Assembly: GCF_900110455.1 (NCBI RefSeq)
Contig: NZ_FOIS01000001.1
Span: 496,001-560,000 of the forward strand
Direction of reading: 5' to 3'
From: Natrinema salifodinae
GTDB lineage: Archaea > Halobacteriota > Halobacteria > Halobacteriales > Natrialbaceae
Length of the DNA: 64,000 nucleotides
Below are positions 42,364 through 51,248 of the stretch, piece after piece. The stretch's first letter is position 1. Every line of letters begins with the position of its first letter. Position numbers and translations under genes: made by a program. The notes below the pieces were generated by a model. It was not told the origin of the DNA and made no database searches. It saw only the letters and a list, made by a program, of their open reading frames with translations.

Positions 42364-43299
42364 ATGGCCAAGTGCGACGTGTGTGGGAAGGACGAAAACA
42401 TGCCGTACAACTGTCGGCACTGCGGCGGCACCTACTGTGCCGACCACCGGCTTCCCGAGAACCACGACTGTTCGGGGCTCCAGAACTGGAACGACCCGCA
42501 GGGCGTCTTCGACAGCGGGTTCGACGACAGCGTCAACGGCGGGAGCACGTCGCGGGCCTCGAGCCTCGCCGACAAACTCCCGATCGACACCAGTCCGGGC
42601 GGACCGCTGGCGTACTTCCGCGGGAACATGGCCTACACGTTCCTCGCGCTGATGTGGCTGACGTTCTTTAGTCAGTTAGTCCTGGGTCAGTTCCTCAGTT
42701 ACGAGGCCTACAACTCGATATTCGTTCTCAGACCGTACCATCCGGAGTACGTCTGGACGTGGTTCACATCGATCTTCGCACACGGCGGTTTCGGCCACAT
42801 CGTCGGCAACAGCATCGTGTTATTCTTCTTCGGACCGCTCGTCGAGCGGTATGTCGGTTCGCGGAAATTCGCAATTTTGTTCCTCGTAAGCGGTGCACTC
42901 GCCGGTCTCGGACAGGTTTCCATCCAAATATTACAGGCCAGTACGGTGACGCCGTTTACGCCGGGCGTCGTCGGAGCTAGCGGTGCTGCACTCGCGGTTC
43001 TCGGCGTCCTCACGATTCTGAACCCCGGTCTCAAGGTCTACCTCTACTTCATTCTCCCCGTCCCGATCTGGGTTCTCACCGGCGGATACGCGGTGTTCAG
43101 CATCTTCTTCGTCAGTACCGGCGGCGGCGGTAACATCGCACATATGGCCCACCTGGTCGGCCTCGCCATCGGCTTAGCCTACGGCGAGTACGTCAAGCGC
43201 AACCGGAACGTCCGCGCGCCGAACCAGCTACAGTTCGGCGGTGGCGGTCCCGGCGGCCCTGGCGGCCCCGGCGGTCCGGGCGGTCGCCGCCGGTTCTGA
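42364..43299 (+). CDS. AN1 zinc finger fused to a rhomboid intramembrane serine protease
   Basis: The 311-residue protein begins with an AN1-type zinc finger (residues 4-39: CDVCGKDENMPYNCRHCGGTYC, H, C), then a short linker and six or more helices of a rhomboid protease. The catalytic Ser is in VGASGAAL and the catalytic His in AHMAHLVGL, with the HGGFGHIVGN motif in an earlier helix. It cleaves membrane-protein substrates in the lipid bilayer. The C-terminus is a Gly/Pro repeat (GGPGGPGG) ending in basic residues. The AN1 finger probably sits in the cytosol and may recognise partners. Such fusions occur in haloarchaea. Confidence 0.9.
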   Translation: MAKCDVCGKDENMPYNCRHCGGTYCADHRLPENHDCSGLQNWNDPQGVFDSGFDDSVNGGSTSRASSLADKLPIDTSPGGPLAYFRGNMAYTFLALMWLTFFSQLVLGQFLSYEAYNSIFVLRPYHPEYVWTWFTSIFAHGGFGHIVGNSIVLFFFGPLVERYVGSRKFAILFLVSGALAGLGQVSIQILQASTVTPFTPGVVGASGAALAVLGVLTILNPGLKVYLYFILPVPIWVLTGGYAVFSIFFVSTGGGGNIAHMAHLVGLAIGLAYGEYVKRNRNVRAPNQLQFGGGGPGGPGGPGGPGGRRRF

Positions 43300-43408
43300 C
43301 GCCGGTCGTCCCGCGCCCCGCTCGTTTCTCCCTCCGTCCCACCGTCGCGATTCCCGATCCCGCAACCCCGCAACTGATTGTTTCGCGGCGCCTACCACGA
43401 CCGACTCG

Positions 43409-44200
43409 ATGAGTTCCCCTCGTCCAGATCTCGCACCCGACGCCGCCCTCTCGCGCGAGGAGATGGAAGCCCTCCAGCGCGAGATCGCCGACGCCGCCGT
43501 CTTCGCGGACGACTTTTCGTTCGATCCCGCCACCCTCTCGAACCCGCTCGCGACGACGTCGAGCGGCGGCGATCCCCCGGTCGTCGTCGGCGTCGACCAA
43601 TCGTTTCTCACGAACGAGGCCGGCGATCAGGACCGCGCCTTGAGCGCCGTCGTCGCCCTTCAAGGCGGCGAGGTCGTCGAGCGCGTCCACGCGGTGACGC
43701 CGCTCGAGATCCCCTACATCCCCGGGCTCCTCTCCTTCCGCGAGGGCCGCCCCATCCTCGCGGCGCTCGACGAATTGTCCGTCGAACCGGACCTGATCCT
43801 GTTCGACGGCAGCGGCCGCATCCACTTTCGCCAGGCCGGCATCGCGACGCACATGGGCGTCGTCCGGGACGTGCCGAGCATCGGCGTCGCAAAGAGCCTG
43901 CTCTGCGGGACCCCGCGGGGGAACACCGAGAACCTCCCCGCGGGCTCGACGGTCGCCGTCGAATCGAACTCGCGGGTCGACGCCCCCGACGGCACCCTGC
44001 TGGGCTATGCCGTCCAGACGCGCCAGTACGACTCGCCGGACCGGTACATCAACCCGCTGTACGTCAGCCCCGGCCACCGCGTCGGTCCCGAAACCGCCGC
44101 CGACGTCGCCCTCGAGCTCGCCTCGTCGTACAAGCTTCCCGACCCGGTCCGCCTAGCGGACACGTACGCGGACGAAGCCAAGCGGAGCCTCGACGAGTAG
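43409..44200 (+). CDS. nfi: Endonuclease V
   Basis: This is a DNA repair nuclease that nicks near deoxyinosine. The 263 residues show the family set: VVVGVDQSF (metal Asp), LEIPYIPGLLSFREGRPIL (Glu), LILFDGSGRIHFRQAGIATHMG (Asp) and SIGVAKS (Lys). The Tyr wedge region IPYIPG is intact. I chose the ATG at 43409 (MSSPRPDLAP); the frame is open further upstream without conservation. Confidence 0.92.
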   Translation: MSSPRPDLAPDAALSREEMEALQREIADAAVFADDFSFDPATLSNPLATTSSGGDPPVVVGVDQSFLTNEAGDQDRALSAVVALQGGEVVERVHAVTPLEIPYIPGLLSFREGRPILAALDELSVEPDLILFDGSGRIHFRQAGIATHMGVVRDVPSIGVAKSLLCGTPRGNTENLPAGSTVAVESNSRVDAPDGTLLGYAVQTRQYDSPDRYINPLYVSPGHRVGPETAADVALELASSYKLPDPVRLADTYADEAKRSLDE

Positions 44201-44281
44201 TTCGGCCACGTTCTAGCGGCCGATTATTCGACTCGCGATTCTCCCATCGATCAAAAAATTACGATGAGCGCGACAAACCGT

Positions 44282-44297
44282 CGATACTTAGGTATCG
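44282..44297. promoter_or_regulatory. Palindrome CGATAC-TTAG-GTATCG at the SDR promoter
   Basis: This perfect 6+4+6 inverted repeat spans 20 to 35 bases before the ATG at 44317, where the TATA element of a leaderless transcript would lie. It could be an operator or a chance palindrome. Confidence 0.35.
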
Positions 44298-44316
44298 TCT
44301 CCCGAACCGGTCACGT

Positions 44317-45258
44317 ATGGCCACCGCTGAGGACGTCGATGGGACAGCCGATGACGGGCCGGACGGCACCGTCGTCGACGACGCGGACGATCTCGAGGCG
44401 ACAACTACGACCGACGAGGACCGGTACACGCGCAAAAAGTCGGTCCTCATCACCGGCTGCTCGTCCGGAATCGGCCGCGCGACCGCCCGCGCGTTTCTCG
44501 ACGAGGACTGGCTGGTCGTCGCGACGGCGCGAAACGTCGACGACATCGCGGATCTCGCCGACGCCGGCTGCAAGACCCTCGAGTTGGACGTCACCGATCC
44601 CGATCAGGTCGCGTCGGTCGTCGAGCGGACGGTCGACATCGCCGGCTCGATCGACTGCGTCGTCAACAACGCCGGCTACGCCCAGATGGGGCCGCTCGAG
44701 GACGTTCCGACGGTCGACCTCCACCGGCAGTTCGACGTCAACGTCTACGGGCCCCACCGGCTGACCCGCGCCGCCGTACCGCACATGCGCGCCCAGAGCG
44801 AGGGCCGGATCATCAACGTCTCGAGCGTCGCCGGGCGCATCTCGTTCCCCGGCTCCGGCGCGTACTCGGGCTCGAAACACGCCCTCGAAGCGATGAGCGA
44901 CTCGCTGCGCGCCGAGGTCGACGAGTTCGACATCGACGTCGTGCTGATCGAGCCTGGCCCGGTCGAGACGGACTTCACCGAGCGCGTCGACGAGGAACTG
45001 CCCGAGGAAGAGCGGACGCCGGCCTACGAGTCACTGTACGAACTCTACGACGAGGCCCAGTTAATCGGCGGCGGGAGCGGCGGTCCCTTCGCCTCCGAAC
45101 CGGAAGACGTCGCGGCGGCGATCGTCGAGTCCGCGACCAGTCCCGAACCGCCGGCGCGGTATCCGGTCGGACCGCTCGCCCAGTACGGGCTCTACGCGCG
45201 ATACCTGCCGGACCGGATCCGCGACGCGGTCTACGGCCTCCTCCGGAAGTTAGTGTAG
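44317..45258 (+). CDS. Short-chain dehydrogenase/reductase
   Basis: This is an NAD(P)-dependent oxidoreductase of the classical SDR family. The 313 residues begin with a 40-residue acidic extension before the cofactor motif TGCSSGIGRATA. NNAGY, the catalytic Ser (NVSSVAG) and YSGSK follow in the usual order. The C-terminal part (VVLIEPGPVETDFTERV) is typical of carbonyl or retinol-type SDRs. The ATG at 44317 is used, with the palindrome at 44282-44297 just upstream. The substrate is unknown. Confidence 0.88.
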   Translation: MATAEDVDGTADDGPDGTVVDDADDLEATTTTDEDRYTRKKSVLITGCSSGIGRATARAFLDEDWLVVATARNVDDIADLADAGCKTLELDVTDPDQVASVVERTVDIAGSIDCVVNNAGYAQMGPLEDVPTVDLHRQFDVNVYGPHRLTRAAVPHMRAQSEGRIINVSSVAGRISFPGSGAYSGSKHALEAMSDSLRAEVDEFDIDVVLIEPGPVETDFTERVDEELPEEERTPAYESLYELYDEAQLIGGGSGGPFASEPEDVAAAIVESATSPEPPARYPVGPLAQYGLYARYLPDRIRDAVYGLLRKLV

Positions 45259-45312
45259 TCGGTTTCGAAGCGGCGGCCGACGTCGCGGCCGCCTCCCTGT
45301 TCTCTCTCGCCC

Positions 45313-45843
45313 TTATCGGTCGTCCTCGCCGTACCGCTTCGCGGCCGACTCGAAGCCGAGTTCTTCCTGCTCTCGGCCCCGTCGCGCTTCGAGCGCCGCG
45401 ATCGCGTCGGGGTCCGGCGCGGCGTCATCGGTGATCCGCGCCCAGGAGTTGTGAACCTTGGCGTGACACCACCGACAGAGGTAGATCGAGATTTCGTGGG
45501 AGAGGGTCTCCCCGTCGCGCGCATACGAGAGATGGTGCTCCTCGAGCAGCGGCCGCTCGTCGTCGTGGGCCATCCGCTTTTCCGCGAGCCCGCAGCGGAC
45601 GCACTCGCGGTCCCGGTTGCGCGAGCGGAAGTGCGGACAGTCGGCCCACGACCAGTCCGATTCGGGATCAACCACGGGACACTCGTACTCTTCGTTCGCG
45701 CGCTCGCGGGCGAACTCGGGGTCGTGCTCGTAGTGGTCGAAGGCGTACCGGCACTGCCCCTCGCCGGTGAGGTGGTCGCAGACGCCGGCGAACTCGTAGG
45801 GGTCGTCGACGCCGACGGAAGTCCCCTGCGGCGTTTTCTCCAT
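45313..45843 (-). CDS. HNH-like zinc-binding protein (haloarchaeal)
   Basis: The 176-residue product carries several Cys/His groups: CDHLTGEGQC, CPVV..CPHF, CVRCG, and an HNH-like core (EEHHLSYARDG, LCRWCHAKVHNS). This core resembles a His-Me finger nuclease with a zinc-stabilised fold. Acidic N- and C-termini surround it. Nuclease activity is likely by family but unproven. It is convergent with the SDR gene. Confidence 0.75.
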   Translation of the reverse strand: MEKTPQGTSVGVDDPYEFAGVCDHLTGEGQCRYAFDHYEHDPEFARERANEEYECPVVDPESDWSWADCPHFRSRNRDRECVRCGLAEKRMAHDDERPLLEEHHLSYARDGETLSHEISIYLCRWCHAKVHNSWARITDDAAPDPDAIAALEARRGREQEELGFESAAKRYGEDDR

Positions 45844-45952
45844 CGTCGGTCGCCCGTCTTTGGGCCACCGACCAGTTGAATCTAGCGCCCCATCGCTGCG
45901 CCCGCTTCACCAGATTGAAAAATTAAATGTAAGGTCATAATAATCGTATGGC

Positions 45953-46635
45953 ATGACTCGACGGAATCCGGACAACCCCGCTCCGGTCAAAACCGCCGCG
46001 ATCGTTGTCGCCGGCTGGATCGCCCTCGAGTTCGCCCTCCGCCGCGGTGGCGTCCGCGCCGCCGCTGCCGCCGGCGTCGACCCGCGCCTGGCGGACGCCA
46101 TCGTTCTCGCCGTCGGGCTCCTGCTCATCGCCGCGGCCCTCACGCGGTACGCGCTCGCGCGAGGCCAGGCCCGCGAGACGTGGGGCTGGGACTGGACGCT
46201 CCGCAACCTCGGTTCGGGCTTCTCGCCGGCGCTGCTCAGGTCGACGCGGCCCTGTTCGGGCTCGACGAGAGCGGCGCGGCGGTGAGCGAGGGGCTGGGCT
46301 CGGCGGTCGAGGGGATGCCCGTGCTCGCGATCGTCTTCCTCGCGGGCAACGGACTCCTCGTCCCGATCGCCGAGGAGCAGGTCTGGCGGGGGATCGTCCA
46401 GTCGGATCTGGTCGACGGCTGGGGCGCGCTCGCCGGGGTCGCGGTCACGGCGGTCCTGTTCGCCTGCAAGCACGTGATCGTGGACCTCTCGATCGTGCGG
46501 CTCACGACGCTGCTGACGCTGGGACTGCTCTTCGGCGTCGTACGCCACCGGTGGGGAACCGCGAGCAGCGCGGTCACCCACGTCCTGCTCAACACGGTCT
46601 CGACGGCCGCTCTTATCGCGGTGGCGCTCGGTTGA
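45953..46635 (+). pseudogene. CPBP-family (CAAX-protease-like) membrane metalloprotease, interrupted by a frameshift
   Basis: The N-terminal part is read in one frame from ATG 45953 (MTRRNPDNPAPVKTAA, two helices, ending ETWGWDWTLRNLGSGF near 46220). The continuation lies in a second frame (LAGAAQVDAALFGLDESG to the TGA at 46635) and contains the catalytic set: AEEQVWRG (Glu-Glu), FACKH (His) and THVLLN (His/Asn). The shift between about 46208 and 46235 equals loss of one base. It may be a true pseudogene, a sequencing error or programmed frameshifting. The AT-rich box AAATTAAATGTAAG (about 45920-45933) is a plausible promoter. Confidence 0.72.
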
Positions 46636-46748
46636 GCGGCGGCCGTCGAGGCCGTGAGGGACGAAGCGGCAGGCCGGCACGCGAGGACGACGCCAGGCGC
46701 CCGAAAGCGGCGAGAAGGTTTTTGCCGTCGTCGACTCGAGTCGACGCC

Positions 46749-47171
46749 ATGCGACTCGTCCATGAGCCGGCCGGCGACGGGCCGTCGGATGCCGATTCCG
46801 ATGCCGAGACCGAGACCGATTCCGGCGACGTCGACCGCACGACGCTGGCGACGACCGTCGACCTCGCGGATTCGCTGGTGAGCCAGGCGCGCGGGCTCAT
46901 GTTCCGGCGTTCGGTCCCGGACGACTACGCGCTCGCCTTCCGGTTCGACTCGGTCGCGACGCGGGATCTCCACATGCTGTTCGTCCGCTTCCCTATCGAC
47001 GCGGTCTGGGTCGTCGACGGCGTCGTCCGGCGCGTCGAACGGCTCCGTCCGTGGCGGAGCTTCGCTCGCGATCGGGCCGATCTGATCGTCGAACTGCCGG
47101 CCGGTGCCGCGGCTGCTGTCGAACCAGGCGACCGGTTGCACCTCGCGGACGACCGAGTCGCGGCCGATTGA
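46749..47171 (+). CDS. DUF192 family protein
   Basis: The 140-residue protein has an acidic N-terminal insertion (residues 10-30) and then the DUF192 fold: ARGLMFRRSVPDDYALAF, LHMLFVRFPIDAVWV, VERLRPWRSF and VELPAG. DUF192 proteins form a small beta barrel of unknown role; some are exported. No signal peptide is visible here. The neighbours do not suggest a pathway. Confidence 0.88.
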   Translation: MRLVHEPAGDGPSDADSDAETETDSGDVDRTTLATTVDLADSLVSQARGLMFRRSVPDDYALAFRFDSVATRDLHMLFVRFPIDAVWVVDGVVRRVERLRPWRSFARDRADLIVELPAGAAAAVEPGDRLHLADDRVAAD

Positions 47172-47289
47172 GGTCCGAAACCGCAGGGCTGCGACGTCGA
47201 ATCGAACGCGGTGACGACGGCCCGATATCACCGCCAGTACTCCCGAACCGGCGGCTTTAAGTCAGCGTGTTACGATGTGGCGAGATACA

Positions 47290-47379
47290 ATGGCACGAGA
47301 TTCCGTCTCCACGCCACGCGACGAGGATAGAGGAAGTCGGGGCGACCCGGCTGGGCGTGAAATTCTCCGACGAACGTAA
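47290..47379 (+). CDS. 29-codon upstream ORF before the LeuA/CimA-type gene (speculative)
   Basis: ATG at 47290 to TAA at 47377-47379 encodes 29 residues beginning MARDSVSTPRDEDRG. A TATA-like TTTAAG (47253-47258) lies about 35 bases before its ATG. It overlaps the 5' part of the open frame of the synthase gene in another frame. It has only one Leu and one Ile codon, so it is not a classical attenuator. It may be a chance ORF. Confidence 0.2.
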   Translation: MARDSVSTPRDEDRGSRGDPAGREILRRT

Positions 47380-48934
47380 CCACACTTCCGCATCACCACT
47401 CTTGCCCGTAACTCATTCCGCCGAACAGACGATCGTATCGGACCGTGACGTTAAACTACTTGACACGACGCTTCGCGACGGCGAGCAAGCGCCAGGCGTC
47501 TCGCTCTCGCCCGACGAGAAGGTCGAGATCGCCCGCGCCCTCGAACGCGCGGGCGTCGCCGTCATCGAAGCCGGCAGCGCCTGTACCGGCGCGGGTGAGC
47601 GACGGGCCATCTCGCGGGTGACCGACCTCGATCTGGACGCCTGCGTCACCAGTTTTTGTCGCGGGATGCAGACCGACGTCGATCTGGCGCTCGACTGCGA
47701 CGTCGATGGGGTTCACGTCGTCGTCCCCGCGAGCGACCGCCACATCGAGGACAAGGTCGGTACCTCCCACGAGGACAACCTGGCGACGACCGCCGAACTC
47801 GTCGAGTACGCCACGGATCACGACCTCTGGGTCGAAGTCATCGGCGAGGACGGCTCCCGGGCCGACCTCGACTACCTCGAGGAGCTGATGGGTACCGCCC
47901 TCGACGCCGGCGCCGACCGGATCTGCTTCGCCGACACCGTCGGCCACACCGGACCCGAGCGCACCGCCGACGCGGTCGCCAGGCTCGCCGACCTGGGCCC
48001 GGTCAGCGCTCATACCCACGACGACCTGGGCCTAGGCGTGACCAACGCGCTCGCGGCCGTCGCCGCGGGCGCCGACATGGTCCACTGTACAGTCAACGGG
48101 CTCGGCGAGCGGGCCGGCAACGTCTCCTTAGAGGAGGTCGCGATCGCGCTCTCGCACGTCTACGACGTCGAGACGCTCGAACTCGAGGAGCTGTACGATC
48201 TGGCACAGATCGTCTCGCGGGTGACGGGCGTCCAGCTCCCGCCGAACAAGGCCGTCATCGGCGAGAACGCCTTCACTCACGAGAGCGGCATCCACACGGA
48301 CGGGACGCTCAAGGACGACAAGATGTACGAGCCTTACGCGCCCGAGACCGTCGGCCGCGAACGGCGGCTCGCGCTCGGGAAACACACCGGCCGCGCGGGC
48401 GTCGCGGCCACGCTCGAGGAACACGGCGTCGAGGCCGACGACGACGAGATCGCCGAGATCGCCGAGCGCGTGACCGAACTCGGCGACCGCGGCCGACGGG
48501 TCACCGACGCCGACCTGCTGGCCGTCGCCGAGGACGTCACCGGCGAGGACCGCGACCGCGTGGTCGACCTGCTCGATCTCACCGCCACCAGCGGCGGGGC
48601 CGTCCCGACGGCGAGCATCCGGCTCGAGGTCGACGGCGAGGAACGCGTCGCCAGCGGGACCGGCTCGGGCCCTGTCGACGCCGCGGTCTCGGCCGTTCGC
48701 GAAGCGCTCGGCTCGCGGGCCGACGCCGAGCTCGAGTCCTACCACGTCGACGCGGTCACGGGCGGCACCGACGCCGTCGTCACCGTCGAAGTGACGATGG
48801 TCCGCAACGACCGCTCGGTAACCGTGGCCCGCAGCGAGGCCGACATCACCCGCGCGAGCGTGACGGCGATGGTCGACGCGCTCGACCGGCTGCTCGCCGC
48901 CGACCGCGAGTCGCTCGCGCCGGCCGACGACTGA
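47357..48934 (+). CDS. 2-isopropylmalate synthase or (R)-citramalate synthase
   Basis: This enzyme condenses acetyl-CoA with a 2-oxo acid in leucine synthesis (LeuA) or in the pyruvate route to isoleucine (CimA). The 525 residues have KLLDTTLRDGEQAPG at the barrel start, metal ligands in SAHTHDDLGLG and HCTVNGLGERAGN, the HESGIHTDG motif, and the C-terminal LeuA allosteric dimer domain (about 390-520). Choosing between LeuA and CimA needs comparison of substrate-pocket residues. The start is uncertain: GTG 47357, GTG 47267 and TTG 47402 are all in frame. I take 47357, since the TTTAAG promoter-like box at 47253 leaves too little room for 47267. Confidence 0.88.
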   Translation: MKFSDERNHTSASPLLPVTHSAEQTIVSDRDVKLLDTTLRDGEQAPGVSLSPDEKVEIARALERAGVAVIEAGSACTGAGERRAISRVTDLDLDACVTSFCRGMQTDVDLALDCDVDGVHVVVPASDRHIEDKVGTSHEDNLATTAELVEYATDHDLWVEVIGEDGSRADLDYLEELMGTALDAGADRICFADTVGHTGPERTADAVARLADLGPVSAHTHDDLGLGVTNALAAVAAGADMVHCTVNGLGERAGNVSLEEVAIALSHVYDVETLELEELYDLAQIVSRVTGVQLPPNKAVIGENAFTHESGIHTDGTLKDDKMYEPYAPETVGRERRLALGKHTGRAGVAATLEEHGVEADDDEIAEIAERVTELGDRGRRVTDADLLAVAEDVTGEDRDRVVDLLDLTATSGGAVPTASIRLEVDGEERVASGTGSGPVDAAVSAVREALGSRADAELESYHVDAVTGGTDAVVTVEVTMVRNDRSVTVARSEADITRASVTAMVDALDRLLAADRESLAPADD

Positions 48935-49029
48935 CGATCGCCGATCGCTTTCGGTTCCGCTTCTCCCGCGATCCGTCCGGACGATTACCGTCACCGCTCA
49001 GTGCACGGGTCTCTCCGGAATCCGCTGGT

Positions 49030-49245
49030 TTAGGCGTGATAGCGGCTGATGACGTCCCACGGGTCGTACACGTAGACGGCCGCCAGGGCCAGGGCCGTAA
49101 CGACGACGAACAGCCGCGCGACCGCGTCGACCGACGTCGGGAGCCCGGGTTCGAGCGTGATCGCCATCAGCGCCGCGACCCCGATCCACAGGGCGGCGGC
49201 GACCAGACGCTGCCGGAAGTTCATAGTCGATCGTTCGGTGTGCAT
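49030..49245 (-). CDS. Small two-helix membrane protein (hypothetical)
   Basis: The 71-residue product has two hydrophobic helices (about 12-29 and 42-60, LVAAALWIGVAALMAI and RLFVVVTALALAAVYVY) and a short tail. The start at 49224 (MNFRQRL) is also possible. No named family is recognised. The 293 bases beyond it, up to the beta-helix gene, show no further gene. Confidence 0.6.
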   Translation of the reverse strand: MHTERSTMNFRQRLVAAALWIGVAALMAITLEPGLPTSVDAVARLFVVVTALALAAVYVYDPWDVISRYHA

Positions 49246-49538
49246 CGCTTGAATACGTGTGGATTCCCGAGTCCGGATTTCGCGGATCTGACCGGCGAGA
49301 GAGCCGCTGCCGCGTCGAATCGTGTCTAATGGTCAATAGGAATGGTAATTCTAACCAGACATAGCCACTAGTTTCTGGGGGACGGCGTCGGGATCGGCGG
49401 CTCCGGCGAACGCGGTCCCTTCTCGGCCCGGTCGGTCACCGTTGCAGGCGGCGAACGGACCGCGCGCCGTTCTCGACAGCACAAATGTCAGTATTCTGGC
49501 CATAACAATTCCCGGGAACTCGTGACTGTTCGGATACG

Positions 49539-51200
49539 ATGGCGGATAACCACCAGCAAGATCGATCGGATCAGACCAGTGGAGATAGCACGCGGCGTTC
49601 GTACATGAGTCGACTCGGGGCACTGGGTCTCGGTGCTGCCATTACCGGTGCGGCCGCGTCGAGTTCGCAGGGGGTCGACGTCGCCGCGGCACAAAGCGAG
49701 GACGGGCGCGGAATCGCCGTCAGCGACTCGGGAACGACGGTCGACGACGACGTGACGCAGTTAGACTTCGGAGGAGAGCTCTCGGTCGCCGACGCGGGCG
49801 GAGACACCGTCAGTATCCAGAGCGACACGAATCCCAACGTCGTCAACGTTCGCGACGACCTGGGCGTCGAACCCGAGGCGGACGACCTGTGGGGTGCGAT
49901 CGAAGATCACTACACCTCGTTCGCACCGACGAACCGGAACCACTGCTACGAAATTCCGGCGGGAACGTGGTACGTCGAGACCGACAACGTTCACTTCGAC
50001 GCCCACGAGTTTCTGGGGATCGTCGGCGATCCGTTCGCGACGCTCAAGGTGACCGATCAGGGCGTCGACCGGCTGATGACGGTCGGGACCATCGACGACT
50101 CGCTTCCGCACGCACAGCGCACGGTGATGCGAGACCTCCAGGTCGACATTCGCGGCGACTACGACGCCGGTATCTGTCGGTGGTACACCTACAAGTACGG
50201 TCGAATCGAGAACATCTCGATGCGCGGCCGCCGTGACAGGCGCAACCCCGACTTCGGTGGCGATCGACACACAATCATGGTCGATGGTCGGCAACCCACG
50301 ACGACGAACATCATCAGCGGGTGCCACCTCAACAACGGCGACACCCACTACGACCGGGACACCCAGGTCGGGCACGCGATCCCGTTCAGTTCGGAACCGT
50401 ACAACCGGGGAACGAACATCTGGGAGGGGTGTCAGGTGACGGGATACATCGATAACGGGCTCTACGTGTCGACCAACGCCGGCCGAAACATCATAACAGG
50501 CTGTCACGTCCGCAACTGCGCCGGCGCGGGCATCCGCATCGGTGCCAACGATTACGTCCAGAACTGCCGCGTCACCATGACCGAACATCCGGGATACCCC
50601 TGGTCCGGCCTCTGGGTCGAGAACGGCGGCGGCCAGATCGTCGACGGACTCACCATCCACAACACGGTCGAGAAGAACACCGAGATTGTCCGCCTGACGA
50701 ACGACGGGCCGGCGCGCATAAGCGGGGTGCACATCACCGACGAGGGGGGCGACGGACGCGCGATCCGCGTCGCCGATAACGACGAGACGCGGACGGTGTT
50801 CGAAGGGTGTACGATCACCGATCGAACCAGTCCGAGCGTCTCGGACTACGCGGTCTACGTGCGCTCGTCGAACGTCGTCTTCAAGGACTGCGAGTACGAT
50901 CTCAAATCGCAGACCGATCAGGACCGACACGGCTTCTTCGTCAGTAGAGGGGGTACCGACGTCGATCGACTCGTCCTCCACAACAGCCATATCGACGCCG
51001 ACGGCGCGAGCCTCCGGTTCAGTGAGAGCGGTCGGGACCACAACATCGAGAACGCGGTGTTCGACGGCATCGTGATGAGCGATCCCGATACCACACTCGA
51101 GGACGTGCTCTGGGTCGGTAACCGCCATCGCGGGAACACCTACTTCCGGGGCGACCGACCCGGGTGGCAGGGCGACTTCAACTTCGGGTTCGATCTCTGA
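49539..51200 (+). CDS. Tat-exported right-handed beta-helix (pectate-lyase-like) protein
   Basis: The 553-residue secreted protein begins with a Tat signal (STRRSYMSRLGALGLG, Arg19-20). The mature part has a short beta domain and then a long run of parallel beta-helix coils typical of carbohydrate-active or surface adhesin proteins (NIISGCHLNNGD, NIWEGCQVTGYIDNGLYV, ITGCHVRNCAGAGIRIG, VFEGCTITDRT). The catalytic Asp/Arg/Lys set of pectate lyases is not evident by eye, so enzyme activity is uncertain. The N-terminal segment EAAD...WGAIEDHY resembles a phage-tail-spike-like start. Neighbours give no clue. Confidence 0.75.
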   Translation: MADNHQQDRSDQTSGDSTRRSYMSRLGALGLGAAITGAAASSSQGVDVAAAQSEDGRGIAVSDSGTTVDDDVTQLDFGGELSVADAGGDTVSIQSDTNPNVVNVRDDLGVEPEADDLWGAIEDHYTSFAPTNRNHCYEIPAGTWYVETDNVHFDAHEFLGIVGDPFATLKVTDQGVDRLMTVGTIDDSLPHAQRTVMRDLQVDIRGDYDAGICRWYTYKYGRIENISMRGRRDRRNPDFGGDRHTIMVDGRQPTTTNIISGCHLNNGDTHYDRDTQVGHAIPFSSEPYNRGTNIWEGCQVTGYIDNGLYVSTNAGRNIITGCHVRNCAGAGIRIGANDYVQNCRVTMTEHPGYPWSGLWVENGGGQIVDGLTIHNTVEKNTEIVRLTNDGPARISGVHITDEGGDGRAIRVADNDETRTVFEGCTITDRTSPSVSDYAVYVRSSNVVFKDCEYDLKSQTDQDRHGFFVSRGGTDVDRLVLHNSHIDADGASLRFSESGRDHNIENAVFDGIVMSDPDTTLEDVLWVGNRHRGNTYFRGDRPGWQGDFNFGFDL

Positions 51201-51248
51201 CGATCGGTCGCCTGGCGAGCACCGACGACGAGTTCTCCCACTCGACGG

